From Nitratireductor sp. (GTDB taxonomy: Bacteria > Pseudomonadota > Alphaproteobacteria > Rhizobiales > Rhizobiaceae), in contig NZ_CP051236.1 in NCBI RefSeq assembly GCF_017794765.1, forward strand, positions 251,640-315,639: a stretch of DNA of 64,000 nt, in the 5' to 3' direction. Below, piece by piece: positions 9,367-18,500 of the stretch. The notes beneath the pieces are model-generated. The model had not been told where the DNA came from, ran no database searches, and saw only the letters and a program-made list of their open reading frames with translations. How positions within the stretch are numbered: position 1 is the stretch's first letter; the number at the start of each line of letters is the position of its first letter. A program made the position numbers and the translations under genes.

Positions 9367-9984
9367 TTAACAGAAACCCGCCTGCTTCAACAGACGGTAT
9401 GCTTCAAGCACGCTTCTGAGCCGGTCTTCGGACCCCCGGTCGCCACCATTCGCATCGGGATGGTGTTGCTTTACAAGGTTCTTATACCGCGCCTTGATCT
9501 CTTCGCTAGTGGCTTGTGCGCCCAGGCCCAGTGTTTCCAGCGCCTTGGCCTCAAGCGGTTTGAGACGTTTTGCACGCGGCTTGCGCTCCGCCTGCTTGTC
9601 GCCAAACAGGTTAAACGGATCGCCCATGCGGTTGTGATAGGCAGCCCGGCCGGAACGATAGGTCGAAAAATCGGCAGCGGCACGCGTTTCGCTGTCACCG
9701 CCCATCTTCCAGGTGGGGCGGTGCCCCGTCAGCGCTTCCTTCTGGTAGCGCGCAACCTCGGTGTCGCTCAGGCCTGAAAAATAGTTGTAGCCCTTGTTGT
9801 ATTGCCGCGCGTGATCGACGCAGAAGCGGAAATACTGCCCCTCCGCGTGACGCCCTACGGGCGCACGATGCATGCCCGGCTCATCGCAGCCATCCCATTG
9901 GCAGCGTGGCGCGCGAGATTTCGCCTCCGCCTGAGGGTCGGGTCGAATTCGAATTTTCTCGAAATATTTCGAGTAGGGTTTCAT
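9367..9984 (-). CDS. J-domain (DnaJ-like) protein with zinc-knuckle-like N-terminus
   Basis: A 205-residue protein with a C-terminal J domain (about 150-205) carrying the HPD signature (QHHPDANG, near 174), so it should stimulate an Hsp70 (DnaK) ATPase. The N-terminal part has spaced Cys and His residues (CQWDGC near 28, then FCVDH) that look like a metal-binding knuckle. It is not full-length DnaJ: no G/F or cysteine-rich central domain. It sits directly upstream of cobS, a neighbourhood common in rhizobia, which hints at a role in chelatase assembly; that is inference. The ribosome site is weak. Confidence 0.85.
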   Translation of the reverse strand: MKPYSKYFEKIRIRPDPQAEAKSRAPRCQWDGCDEPGMHRAPVGRHAEGQYFRFCVDHARQYNKGYNYFSGLSDTEVARYQKEALTGHRPTWKMGGDSETRAAADFSTYRSGRAAYHNRMGDPFNLFGDKQAERKPRAKRLKPLEAKALETLGLGAQATSEEIKARYKNLVKQHHPDANGGDRGSEDRLRSVLEAYRLLKQAGFC

Positions 9985-10129
9985 ATCGGACTGTGTGTCA
10001 CCAAATCAGTGTGGAAGTATGGCCGCTCAGCGCAGGGATACAAGAATTGACTTTTGGTCAAAGTTCGACCTAGCGCTTGAATCGAACGTGAATTTGGGGA
10101 TGCACCCCATATGGTGTGAGGAAACGGAA

Positions 10130-10411
10130 TTGTCCATCCAGTCAACGATAGAAAGCAAGCTGACCAGTGCATTTTCTCCAGAGCGGCTTGCGGTCATCAA
10201 TGAAAGCCACCTGCATGCAGGCCACCAGGAGCATTTCGATGGCACGGGCGAGACGCATTTCCGCGTGCGTATCGTTTCAGAAGCATTTGCCGGGATGAGC
10301 CGCGTGGAACGGCACCGCGCCGTCAATGAGCTGCTCGCCGAGGAACTCAAACACCCGGTACACGCACTCGCCATCGAACCGGCAGCTCCTGGCGAGCCGA
10401 CGCGCTGGTGA
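10130..10411 (+). CDS. bolA: BolA family protein (TTG start)
   Basis: Small BolA-fold protein that usually partners a monothiol glutaredoxin in iron-sulfur cluster trafficking and iron sensing. The match covers SIQSTIESKL at the N-terminus, the SHLHAGH block with its conserved His residues, ETHFRVRIVS, and HRAVNELL. I chose the TTG at 10130 because GTGAGGAAA lies correctly before it and homologues begin MSIQ; the in-frame ATG at 10100 has no good ribosome site. The length of 93 residues is typical. It is divergent from the J-domain gene and convergent with the corC-like gene. Confidence 0.9.
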   Translation: MSIQSTIESKLTSAFSPERLAVINESHLHAGHQEHFDGTGETHFRVRIVSEAFAGMSRVERHRAVNELLAEELKHPVHALAIEPAAPGEPTRW

Positions 10412-10429
10412 TCAAGCGAAAACGGAGGA

Positions 10430-11695
10430 TCAGGCGAGCGGCCTGATCCGAAGCTTCGTGATGCGGTTCTTGTCGCGCTTCATGACGATGAAGCGCTTGC
10501 CGAAGAAGGTGAAGGCCTGCTTTTCTTCGGGAATCGTCTGGGTCTCGTGGATGACAAGGCCGGCGATCGTCGTCGCCTCCTCATCCGGCAGGTTCCAGTC
10601 GAGCGCGCGGTTCAGGTCACGGATCGGCACAGAGCCCTCCACCACGATGGAGCCATCGGCCTCCTGTTTGACACCCTGAACCTCCACATCGTGCTCATCG
10701 GCAATGTCACCGACGATTTCCTCGATGATGTCTTCGAGGGTAACAAGGCCCTCCACCTCGCCATACTCATCGACGACGATGGCGATGTGCGCCTTGCGGC
10801 GCAGAAAGGCGTTGAGCTGGTCCTGCAAAGTGGTGGTGTCGGGAACGAACCACGGCTTGGACGCCACTTTGGCGATGTCGATCTTTGTGTAGTCGTTCTG
10901 CACATCGCCGAGCGCGCGCAAGAGGTCCTTGGCGTGAACAACGCCGACAATATTCTCCGTCGACCCCTTCCAGATCGGAATGCGGGTGTAGGGGCTGCGC
11001 AGGATTTCGCGCACCACAACCTCCGGAGCCTCGTCCGCATCGACCGAACGCATGTTGGTGCGGTGGATCATGACGTCGGAGACTTCCAGCTCATGCAGGT
11101 CGAGCAGACCGCCGACACGGTCGCGGTCCTGTTTCACCACAGCACCCTCGCGGTGGAGCACCTCGACGGTACCGCGCAGCTCTTCATGGGCAGACAGCAT
11201 CGACTCGCGGCTTTGCAGATCGACGCCGAAAATCGAGAGAAGAAGCCGGACAATCCCGTTGGCAAGCGAGGACAGGAAGCCGAACAAAAGCACCACGATG
11301 CGCGCGAAAGGCGACACGGTGAGCGCGAACAGCTCGGGCTTTGCAAGCGCCCAGGACTTGGGCAGGATTTCAGCAAAAATGACCAGAAGGACGGTCATGA
11401 TGACGGTTGCGTAGAGCACGCCGGCATCACCGAAGATTTTCAGGAACAGGCTGGTCGTGAGCGCAGAGGCGAGAATATTGACCAGATTGTTGCCGATCAG
11501 AAGCGCTCCCACGAGCCGGTCTCGCCGCTGTATCAGGCGATCGACCAGACCGGCGCGCGCATCGCCATTTGCTTCCATCGTGTGAAGCCTGGCGCGCGAG
11601 ACGGCCGTCATGCCGGTCTCGGTTCCCGAAAAGAGAAATGAGAGCGCGATCAGGCCCAGAATAATGCCGCCTGTGATCCACATCTCGGGTGTCAT
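10430..11695 (-). CDS. HlyC/CorC family membrane transporter with CBS domains
   Basis: Inner-membrane protein with an N-terminal CNNM/DUF21 transmembrane domain (about residues 1-190, several hydrophobic helices), a CBS-domain pair (about 205-330), and a C-terminal CorC_HlyC domain (about 340-420). This architecture is the YfjD/YtfL type, linked to Mg2+/Co2+ homeostasis or cadaverine export; the substrate is not predictable. Its ATG overlaps the stop of aroB (ATGA), so it is the last gene of a leftward aroK-aroB operon, an arrangement common in rhizobia. Confidence 0.9.
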   Translation of the reverse strand: MTPEMWITGGIILGLIALSFLFSGTETGMTAVSRARLHTMEANGDARAGLVDRLIQRRDRLVGALLIGNNLVNILASALTTSLFLKIFGDAGVLYATVIMTVLLVIFAEILPKSWALAKPELFALTVSPFARIVVLLFGFLSSLANGIVRLLLSIFGVDLQSRESMLSAHEELRGTVEVLHREGAVVKQDRDRVGGLLDLHELEVSDVMIHRTNMRSVDADEAPEVVVREILRSPYTRIPIWKGSTENIVGVVHAKDLLRALGDVQNDYTKIDIAKVASKPWFVPDTTTLQDQLNAFLRRKAHIAIVVDEYGEVEGLVTLEDIIEEIVGDIADEHDVEVQGVKQEADGSIVVEGSVPIRDLNRALDWNLPDEEATTIAGLVIHETQTIPEEKQAFTFFGKRFIVMKRDKNRITKLRIRPLA

Positions 11696-12819
11696 TGCGA
11701 TAGAGCTCCCTCAAGAAAGGACAAAACCTCGCTTGCCGGCACATCCTTCGCAACGAAAGACTGGCCGATGCCGCGGGTGAGAATGAAGGTAAGCGCGCCG
11801 CGCGACACCTTCTTGTCCTGCGCGATATAGGTCAAAAGCCGATCGGCGCCAGGCAGGTCGCCGGGCACATCGGAAAGCCGGGTGGGCAGGCCGACAGCAG
11901 CAAGATGCGCCTCGACGCGCTCGGCATCATCCGGGCTTGCCAGATTGAGCCGCGCGGAGAAACGATGTGCCAGTGCCATGCCGATGGCGACACCCTCGCC
12001 ATGCACCAGCCGCGCGCTGTCATAGCCCGTCGCCGCCTCAAGTGCGTGGCCGAATGTGTGGCCGAGATTGAGCAGCGCCCGGTCGCCCTTCTCAAGCTCG
12101 TCGCGGGCCACCACGTCGGCCTTCGCCCGACACGACTGCGCAATGGCTTCGACGCGCTCGCTCCCCCCGGCAAAAACCGCCTGCCAGTTTTTCTCCAGCC
12201 AGGCGAAGAAGTCCGGCCGGTCGATCAGCCCGTACTTGGCGACCTCGGCATAGCCCGCGCGGAACTCGCGCGGCGAAAGCGTATCGAGCACGGCCGTATC
12301 AGCGATGACAAGCTGCGGCTGGTGGAAAACGCCGACCAGGTTTTTTCCATGAGCAGTGTTGATGCCGGTCTTGCCGCCGACAGAGGAATCCACCTGGGCG
12401 AGCAGCGAGGTGGGCGCCTGGACGAAGTGCATGCCGCGGCGCACGACGCCGGAGGCAAAGCCCGCCAGATCGCCCACCACGCCACCGCCAAGCGGGATGA
12501 CGACATCACCGCGCTCAAGCCGGGCATCGAGGATGCCGGCCACCACCTCTTCAAGCGTTGCGAAACTCTTCGAGCGCTCACCCGGTGCAACGGTGATCGC
12601 GGCCGATTCCACACCAGCGGCAGCGAGACTTCCCTGAAGGGTTGCCAGATGATTTGCCGCGACATTGGTGTCCGTGACAATCGCCGCGCGCACACCAGGG
12701 AGGCGGGAGGCAATTTCCGCGCCCGCCTGTGCCAGCAAGCCCGGCCCGATCAGGATGTCATAGGAGCGCGCACCAAGCGAGACATGCACCCTGGCGGGCG
12801 CGGCATTCACATCATTCAT
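11692..12819 (-). CDS. aroB: 3-dehydroquinate synthase
   Basis: Second step of the shikimate pathway: NAD+- and metal-dependent conversion of DAHP to 3-dehydroquinate. The 375-residue length fits. Diagnostic stretches include [13 protein letters not shown] (NAD site), [19 protein letters not shown], the metal-ligand region AEVAKYGLI, and [12 protein letters not shown]. It overlaps aroK upstream and the corC-like gene downstream by four bases each. No oddities. Confidence 0.96.
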   Translation of the reverse strand: MNDVNAAPARVHVSLGARSYDILIGPGLLAQAGAEIASRLPGVRAAIVTDTNVAANHLATLQGSLAAAGVESAAITVAPGERSKSFATLEEVVAGILDARLERGDVVIPLGGGVVGDLAGFASGVVRRGMHFVQAPTSLLAQVDSSVGGKTGINTAHGKNLVGVFHQPQLVIADTAVLDTLSPREFRAGYAEVAKYGLIDRPDFFAWLEKNWQAVFAGGSERVEAIAQSCRAKADVVARDELEKGDRALLNLGHTFGHALEAATGYDSARLVHGEGVAIGMALAHRFSARLNLASPDDAERVEAHLAAVGLPTRLSDVPGDLPGADRLLTYIAQDKKVSRGALTFILTRGIGQSFVAKDVPASEVLSFLEGALSQ

Positions 12820-13454
12820 GATCGGATGTCCTTCCGGCGTTCGTCCTGCAGATACGCGTCGAGGGCGGCAATGACCTCGGCCACGATGACCTCCTTGGGC
12901 TCGTTGCGCGAGTGAATGACAATGTCTGCTTCGGCGTAGAGCGGGTAGCGTTCGTCCATGAGACTGCGCATGACGCCTTCGGGGTCGTCATTGTTCAAGA
13001 GGGGTCGGTTCGAACGACGCCCGACACGCTCCATCAGGGTCGGCAGATCAGCTTTCAGCCAGACCGAGACACCGCGCCGCGCGACGGCCCGGCGCGTCTG
13101 AGCGTTCATAAACGCCCCGCCGCCGGTGGAGACAACACGGGGTCCGCTCTTCAGCAGGCGAGCGATCACCCGGCGCTCCAGCGAACGAAACTCGGTTTCA
13201 CCATAGGCTGCGAACAGATCCGGCACCGTCATGCGCGAGACCGTCTCGATCTCGTGATCGCTGTCGATGAAGGGCAATTTCAGCACATCGGCCACACGCC
13301 GGCCAATCACCGTCTTGCCTGCGCCCATCAGGCCGACGAAGACCAGCGACCGCCTGCCCAGCCGGCAAGCGAGATTTTCTGCATCTGGAACTGATAGGTT
13401 TTCGGTGAATGTCATTCTCGCGCCTCTGCCTGCCGGTTTCGACACAAAAGCCAT
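12816..13454 (-). CDS. aroK: Shikimate kinase
   Basis: Phosphorylates shikimate with ATP. The P-loop GLMGAGKT is near residues 42-49, the shikimate-binding Asp in FIDSDHEIE, and the STGGGAFM loop follows. The frame opens at an ATG at 13454 (212 residues); an ATG at 13415 (199 residues) is an alternative, with weak ribosome sites before both. The 14-base palindrome centred five bases upstream of 13454 suggests promoter or operator DNA there, which slightly favours the inner start. First gene of the aroK-aroB-corC operon. Confidence 0.94.
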   Translation of the reverse strand: MAFVSKPAGRGARMTFTENLSVPDAENLACRLGRRSLVFVGLMGAGKTVIGRRVADVLKLPFIDSDHEIETVSRMTVPDLFAAYGETEFRSLERRVIARLLKSGPRVVSTGGGAFMNAQTRRAVARRGVSVWLKADLPTLMERVGRRSNRPLLNNDDPEGVMRSLMDERYPLYAEADIVIHSRNEPKEVIVAEVIAALDAYLQDERRKDIRS

Positions 13455-13459
13455 GATCC

Positions 13460-13473
13460 GTCAAGCGCTTGAC
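13460..13473. promoter_or_regulatory. 14-bp perfect palindrome upstream of aroK
   Basis: GTCAAGCGCTTGAC is a perfect palindrome in the divergent region between aroK and the small membrane protein gene. It contains TTGAC on either strand and could be an operator or overlap a -35 box. No regulator is assigned. Confidence 0.4.
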
Positions 13474-13564
13474 TGTCGAGCACCCCACATACTTGCTTGC
13501 AAAGAAGGAACCGGCATCCCATAAACGGCCTGGGCAGGGGAAGACAGAACGGGGCACTGAAAGC

Positions 13565-13714
13565 ATGCCGACGCTTTTTCGGCTATTGATGATCATCGCG
13601 GTCCTTGCCGGCCTGGTTTATGGCGCCATGGTCGCTCTCGTGACCTTCGTGGAACCGCAGACCGGCGAGATGAGTGTGCGGATTCCGGCAGAAAAGCTGA
13701 ATCCATCGCAATGA
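13565..13714 (+). CDS. Small single-pass membrane protein upstream of xerD
   Basis: A 49-residue protein with one hydrophobic helix ([19 protein letters not shown], about 7-25) and a short polar tail. Its stop overlaps the xerD start (ATGA at 13711). Similar short proteins sit before xerD in related rhizobia, sometimes mislabelled as histidine kinase. No function is known. The start was chosen at the ATG directly before the hydrophobic segment; the frame is open upstream to 13469. Confidence 0.75.
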   Translation: MPTLFRLLMIIAVLAGLVYGAMVALVTFVEPQTGEMSVRIPAEKLNPSQ

Positions 13715-14649
13715 CACCCAGGATCGGCAGCGGCGCGCGCATCGAGGCTTTTCTGGAGATGATGGCAGCCGAGCGCGGCGCCAGCGACAACACGCTAGCC
13801 TCCTACCGCCGTGACCTGGAAGACGCAGCCCTGCATCTTGCAGCAAGTGGAAAGACACTGCAGGATGCCGACGCAGACGATCTGCGCGCTTTTTTGAGCA
13901 CCCTTTCCACTCAGGGTTTTGCAGCCACCACCCAGACCCGCAAGCTCTCCGCCCTCAGGCAGTTTTTCCAGTTTCTCTATGCCGAAGGCCTGCGCGACGA
14001 TGACCCGACAGGCGTACTCGACAGCCCGAAAAAGGGGCGCGGCCTGCCGAAGACGCTGAGCGAGAAGGATACGGGAAACCTGCTGGAACGAGCAGAAGCA
14101 GAGACCCACGAAGCAACCGCAGGTACGCCGGAGCACACTGCCGCGGTGAGGCTTCATGCACTGCTTGAGGTGCTCTACGCCTCGGGCCTGCGCGTTTCAG
14201 AACTGGTGAGCCTGCCGGTAACGGTTGCGCTTCGGGACGAGCGTTTCTTTGCCGTGCGCGGCAAGGGCGGCAAGGAGCGCATTGTGCCGCTCTCCGGCAA
14301 GGCGCGCGCGGCCATGCAGACTTGGCTCGCGGTGCGCAAGGCAAACCCCTCCTGGGCAGAGAGCACCTGGCTCTTTCCTGCCAGTTCCGAGAGTGGTCAC
14401 CTGCCACGACAGGTTTTTGCACGGGAACTGAAGGCGGTCGCCGCGCGCGCGGGCATCGATACGGCGAAGATCTCACCGCATGTGCTGCGCCACGCCTTTG
14501 CAAGCCATCTTCTGCAAAATGGTGCGGACCTGCGCGCCGTGCAGGAACTGCTGGGTCATTCGGACATATCCACGACGCAAATCTATACGCATGTGCTTGA
14601 AAAACGCCTTGCCGAGCTGGTTCAAAAGCACCATCCGCTTGCCGATTAG
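13711..14649 (+). CDS. xerD: Site-specific tyrosine recombinase XerD
   Basis: Acts with XerC at dif to resolve chromosome dimers. The N-terminal core-binding (SAM-like) domain covers about 8-95. The catalytic domain carries Arg in ASGLRVSEL (about 160), HVLRH (about 255-259), the second His in LLGHS (about 280) and the nucleophile Tyr in TTQIY (about 291). At 312 residues it is full length. Chromosomal context (aroK, accA) is the usual housekeeping one in this order, so it is XerD and not a phage or integron integrase. It is coupled to the preceding small protein. Confidence 0.95.
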   Translation: MTPRIGSGARIEAFLEMMAAERGASDNTLASYRRDLEDAALHLAASGKTLQDADADDLRAFLSTLSTQGFAATTQTRKLSALRQFFQFLYAEGLRDDDPTGVLDSPKKGRGLPKTLSEKDTGNLLERAEAETHEATAGTPEHTAAVRLHALLEVLYASGLRVSELVSLPVTVALRDERFFAVRGKGGKERIVPLSGKARAAMQTWLAVRKANPSWAESTWLFPASSESGHLPRQVFARELKAVAARAGIDTAKISPHVLRHAFASHLLQNGADLRAVQELLGHSDISTTQIYTHVLEKRLAELVQKHHPLAD

Positions 14650-14749
14650 CTTCATGAACGTTATGTGGAGCGTCACATTACCGGCGGCAGGCCGTGTTCA
14701 ACCCAGAGATGCCTCTATCGCAGTGTCTCGTGTTCGATTTGGCGAGTGA

Positions 14750-15700
14750 ATGTACAACTATCTCGATTTTGAAAAGCCCGTTGCCGATCTCGAAGGCCAG
14801 ATCCTTGAACTGAAAAAGCTCGCCGAAAGCGGCGAAGCTGTGGACGTCGCCGATGAGATCGCACGCCTTGAGAAACGCTCCAAGGACGCACTGGTAGAAA
14901 TCTACCGGTCTCTGACGCCCTGGCAGAAGGCACAGGTCGCGCGCCATCCCGACCGTCCGCACTGCCTCGATTATGTACGCGGACTCTTCACCGATTTCAC
15001 ACCGCTTGCCGGCGACCGCGCTTTCGGCGAAGACAATGCGGTGATTGCCGGTTTCGCGCGCTTCAACGGTCAGTCCGTTGCAGTGATCGGCCAGGAAAAA
15101 GGCAATGACACGCAGAGCCGGCTGAAGCACAATTTTGGCATGGCCCGGCCCGAAGGCTACCGCAAGGCCGTGCGTGTCATGGACCTGGCGGACCGTTTTG
15201 GCATTCCTTTGATCAGCATTGTCGACACGACAGGTGCCTATCCCGGCATCGGCGCAGAAGAGCGCGGACAGGCCGAAGCCATTGCCCAGTCAACGTCGAA
15301 ATGCCTTGGTCTGAAAGTTCCCAACATCGCGGTTGTCATCGGCGAAGGTGGCTCGGGTGGCGCCATTGCCATCGCCACGGCCAATCAGGTCTACATGCTG
15401 GAGCATGCCATCTATTCGGTGATCTCGCCGGAGGGCGCTGCCTCCATTCTGTGGCGCGACTCTGCCCGTGCGAAAGATGCGGCAACCAACATGAAGATCA
15501 CCGCACAGGACCTCATGGGCCTTAAGGTGATCGACGGCATCATTCCCGAGCCGATCGGCGGCGCGCACCGGGCACCGGAAAAGGTGATCGCGGCGGCCGG
15601 CGAGCAGATCGCGAAGGGATTTGCCGAAATGGCCGAGGGCAAGATGGACTATCGCGAGCATCGCCGCGAGAAGTTCCTCGCCATCGGCCGGACGTTGTAA
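14750..15700 (+). CDS. accA: Acetyl-CoA carboxylase carboxyltransferase subunit alpha
   Basis: Alpha half of the carboxyltransferase that transfers CO2 from biotin-BCCP to acetyl-CoA to give malonyl-CoA for fatty acid synthesis. The 316 residues show the typical start MYNYLDFEKPVADLE, and the GMARPEGYRKA, DTTGAYPGIGAEERGQ, EGGSGGAIAI and SPEGAASILWRD blocks. It stands 100 bases downstream of xerD, rightward; that gap holds no clear promoter. The ribosome site (GGCGAGTGA) is weak. Confidence 0.97.
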   Translation: MYNYLDFEKPVADLEGQILELKKLAESGEAVDVADEIARLEKRSKDALVEIYRSLTPWQKAQVARHPDRPHCLDYVRGLFTDFTPLAGDRAFGEDNAVIAGFARFNGQSVAVIGQEKGNDTQSRLKHNFGMARPEGYRKAVRVMDLADRFGIPLISIVDTTGAYPGIGAEERGQAEAIAQSTSKCLGLKVPNIAVVIGEGGSGGAIAIATANQVYMLEHAIYSVISPEGAASILWRDSARAKDAATNMKITAQDLMGLKVIDGIIPEPIGGAHRAPEKVIAAAGEQIAKGFAEMAEGKMDYREHRREKFLAIGRTL

Positions 15701-15707
15701 GCCTCGA

Positions 15708-16355
15708 TCAGGCGGCGGAAGCACGCTGGGGTCTGCGCACCACGCGGATGGTACCACTGTTTCCGCCACCACAGAAAAAGCGGTCGCCGCCGTCGGATTC
15801 AAGACCCGAAATGCCCATACCGGACGGCATGTCCAGTTGGGTCAGCACTGCCCCGTTTTCGGGGTCGATGCGCCGAAGTTCATTTTCGTCGCCTTCCCAC
15901 GTGCCGTGCCACAGCTCTCCATCCACCCAGGTAACACCCGTAACGAAGCGGTTGGATTCGATGGTGCGCAGGATCGCTCCTGTCTCCGGGTCGATCTTGT
16001 GGATTTTTCGATCACGGAACTGCCCGACCCAAAGTGCGCCATCCGCCCAGGCCAGTCCGGAGCTGCCTCCATCCTGCGGTGCAGGGATGCTGGCCAGAAC
16101 CGAGCCGGTTTTCGGATCAATCTTCTGGATCCGGTCTTCTGCGATCTGAAACATGTGCGTGCCGTCGAAGGCCGTGCCCGCCATTGCCGTCATCTCGATC
16201 GAGCGAACGATATGGCCTGTTCCGGGATCGACGGCGTTCAACCTGTCTCCCGAAGCAAACCACACATACTGTCCGTCATGGGTGACGCCGTGAACGGCCT
16301 CCACGTCCGGGAAGGGGCCGAGTTCCTGGATGATGTCTGCTTTTGATCTGGTCAT
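15708..16355 (-). CDS. Beta-propeller protein (virginiamycin B lyase / glutamine cyclotransferase-like)
   Basis: A 215-residue soluble protein built from about five repeats of a blade-like unit of the form LWVGQFRDRKIHKIDPETG, IDPKTGSVL and VDPGTGHIV. This places it with the YVTN/PQQ-like propellers near virginiamycin B lyase or glutamine cyclotransferase, but it lacks a signal peptide and I cannot assign an activity. AAGGAAATGGATC precedes the ATG at 16355. It lies 35 bases downstream of the winged-helix regulator gene on the same strand, and is probably co-transcribed with it. Confidence 0.8.
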   Translation of the reverse strand: MTRSKADIIQELGPFPDVEAVHGVTHDGQYVWFASGDRLNAVDPGTGHIVRSIEMTAMAGTAFDGTHMFQIAEDRIQKIDPKTGSVLASIPAPQDGGSSGLAWADGALWVGQFRDRKIHKIDPETGAILRTIESNRFVTGVTWVDGELWHGTWEGDENELRRIDPENGAVLTQLDMPSGMGISGLESDGGDRFFCGGGNSGTIRVVRRPQRASAA

Positions 16356-16390
16356 GATCCATTTCCTTTCCGATTGATCATGGACCGAAC

Positions 16391-17611
16391 CTATCCGTCG
16401 GTGATTTTGGCCGGGAGTAACAAGTTTGTCGGGAAACCGGGCAGTGTTGGCACGACCCAGCGGCAGGCGCGACCGCGCCCGAAGGATCGCACCTTCTTCT
16501 CCTCCCGCAACCGCTCAAGGGCCCGCTGAACCGTACGGGAACTGACACCCAAAGCCAGTGCAAGCGCCGCGCTGGACCAGGCCTCTCCATCCGCGAGCAG
16601 CGCCAGAACATCTGCATGGCTGTCTTCTACGGGCTGCGCCAGAACAACAACGTCCCGCCCCTCTGGAACAGTCAGAACGAAGCCAGCATCTGTTGAGCGC
16701 AGACCTGCATGGTGCCTGAGAAGCGCTCGCAATCTGCCGATCTCGACCCGCAGACGCGCGCGGTGGGATTCATCCGCAACCCGGCCTCTGAACGCTTTTG
16801 CCACCAGCACCTCGCGAGACACATCCGACGGCCATGCTTCGGCAAGCGCACGTGCAAGAGCGAAGAGAACCGGTCGTGTCTCGAGCCCGATGATCGCGCC
16901 TTCACTGCGAATGACATGCCGGCAGGCATCGACCACCAGCGTGTTCGCCGCGAGAAGCGTCTCCACCTGATCAAGCTGGAGCAACGCTTCACACTTGCTC
17001 GTCACCAACCTGGCAGCAGGCGCCTCCAGCGCCCGTTTGGCCGTCTCAACCTCGCTGACCAGTGCGGGGATGCCCGCCTGCCTTGCAGCAGCGGCAGCGC
17101 GCTCCAACGCGGTCCGCGCCTTCCTTGCTTCAACCCGACGCATGGCGATGCCGGCGACCACCATCTCGCAGCCGGCCTGTGCCTGCAGTGGCAGCAGGCG
17201 CGGATCGAGCGCATCAAGCGCGTGCTCGGCCTCATCCAGACGGCCGATCAGCAGGAGATGCCGCGCGGAGAGGTAACGGGCATAGGCGGCGTTGACGGTG
17301 TCGCCGTGTCGTTCCAGCGTATCGCGAGCCCGTTGAAGCGCCTCCTCCGGCCAGCCCAGATCGCGTGAGACGAGGGCGATCTCGGCTTCCGCCACGACAC
17401 AGCGCGCCCGCGCCCTGTGCTCCCGCGGACTGAATGCGCGGGCCGCGCGGCGCAAAAGCGCCTTGGCCAGATCCAGATCGCCAAGCTGCGCCATGGCAAT
17501 GCCACGCAATGCGAGTGCTGGCGCATCACTACGCAGGGCAATGCGATTGAGCGCGCCCAGAGGGTCACCCGCCGCCAGGGCACGGCCCGCTGCCGTGATC
17601 AGAGCGTCCAT
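16391..17611 (-). CDS. Helix-turn-helix transcriptional regulator with TPR-like N-terminus
   Basis: A 406-residue protein. The first 200 residues are Ala/Leu/Arg-rich helical repeats resembling TPR units. A region near 240-310 resembles a winged DNA-binding or OmpR-like module (GLETRPVLFALARALAEAW, then GRLRALLRHH), and a C-terminal winged helix (about 345-395) includes the recognition segment VSSRTVQRALERL. It is divergent from the DUF899 gene, so it likely controls that gene and itself. Ligand unknown. Confidence 0.7.
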   Translation of the reverse strand: MDALITAAGRALAAGDPLGALNRIALRSDAPALALRGIAMAQLGDLDLAKALLRRAARAFSPREHRARARCVVAEAEIALVSRDLGWPEEALQRARDTLERHGDTVNAAYARYLSARHLLLIGRLDEAEHALDALDPRLLPLQAQAGCEMVVAGIAMRRVEARKARTALERAAAAARQAGIPALVSEVETAKRALEAPAARLVTSKCEALLQLDQVETLLAANTLVVDACRHVIRSEGAIIGLETRPVLFALARALAEAWPSDVSREVLVAKAFRGRVADESHRARLRVEIGRLRALLRHHAGLRSTDAGFVLTVPEGRDVVVLAQPVEDSHADVLALLADGEAWSSAALALALGVSSRTVQRALERLREEKKVRSFGRGRACRWVVPTLPGFPTNLLLPAKITDG

Positions 17612-17723
17612 CTAAATCGCGTCACGATTGTCACTCTCACCCCCGAAAACCGATCCCTACTCTAGCCGACTGCCGCCCGCCGACAAGACGCGGATGACAG
17701 GCGGCAATGCAAAGGAGAAAACC

Positions 17724-18500
17724 ATGACCGTACACTTAACCGGAACACGTGAGGAATGGCGCGCAGCGCGGCTGGCGCTTCTGCAGGAGGAAAAAGAGCT
17801 CACCAGACGCAGCGATGCGCTGGCACAGAAGCGCCAGCAGCTCCCCTGGGTGCGCATCGACAAGGAGTATCGCTTCGACACGGAGAAGGGCGAAGCCTCG
17901 CTGCCTGATCTTTTTCAGGGACGTTCGCAGCTTCTCGTCTACCATTTTATGTTCGGCCCGGACTATGAGGTGGGCTGCCCCTCCTGCTCTGCCATAGCGG
18001 ACGGGTTTGATGGCTCGGTGGTTCATCTGGCCAATCACGATGTGACCCTGATGGCCATATCCCGCGCACCGCTCTCAAAGCTGATGGCTTTCAGGAAACG
18101 GATGGGCTGGTCCTTTCCATGGGCCTCTTCCGGCAAGTGCGACTTCAATCAGGATTTCGGGGTTGGCTTCACGAAAGAGCAGCAAGCCGAAGGCATCGAA
18201 TACAATTTCCGCAGCGAACCTCCGATGAAGAACTCGCTGGCCGGCAAAACGATGGCGACCTGGGATGGCGACAGCCCCGTTGCCCAGACTGCCGCGATGA
18301 CGGGGACCGACGTACCAACCTTCACACGCGAACGACCCGGTGCAAGCGCATTCGTGCTGGAGGACGGCGTGGTCTACCACACCTACTCGGCCTATTCGCG
18401 GGGGCTGGACGGGCTATGGGGCATGTATCAGTGGCTCGATCGCACGCCCAGGGGACGCAACGAGACCGGCATGTGGTGGCGCCACCATGACAAATACTAA
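17724..18500 (+). CDS. DUF899 thioredoxin-like protein
   Basis: DUF899 proteins (COG4312) are predicted thioredoxin-fold, dithiol-disulfide isomerase-like cytoplasmic proteins without an established substrate. The CPSC pair is at about residues 85-88, after the DUF899 hallmark VYHFMFGPDYEVG. The WSFPWASSGKCDFNQDFGV block follows, and the C-terminus YQWLDRTPRGRNE is typical. The start at 17724 has an excellent ribosome site (AAAGGAGAAAACC). The stop overlaps the DUF2182 start by 14 bases. A redox or detoxification role is guesswork. Confidence 0.88.
   Translation: MTVHLTGTREEWRAARLALLQEEKELTRRSDALAQKRQQLPWVRIDKEYRFDTEKGEASLPDLFQGRSQLLVYHFMFGPDYEVGCPSCSAIADGFDGSVVHLANHDVTLMAISRAPLSKLMAFRKRMGWSFPWASSGKCDFNQDFGVGFTKEQQAEGIEYNFRSEPPMKNSLAGKTMATWDGDSPVAQTAAMTGTDVPTFTRERPGASAFVLEDGVVYHTYSAYSRGLDGLWGMYQWLDRTPRGRNETGMWWRHHDKY

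Noticed and set aside
13711-14649. Mobile-element integrase
   Set aside because: The recombinase is in the conserved aroK-accA neighbourhood and matches XerD, not a phage or transposon integrase.
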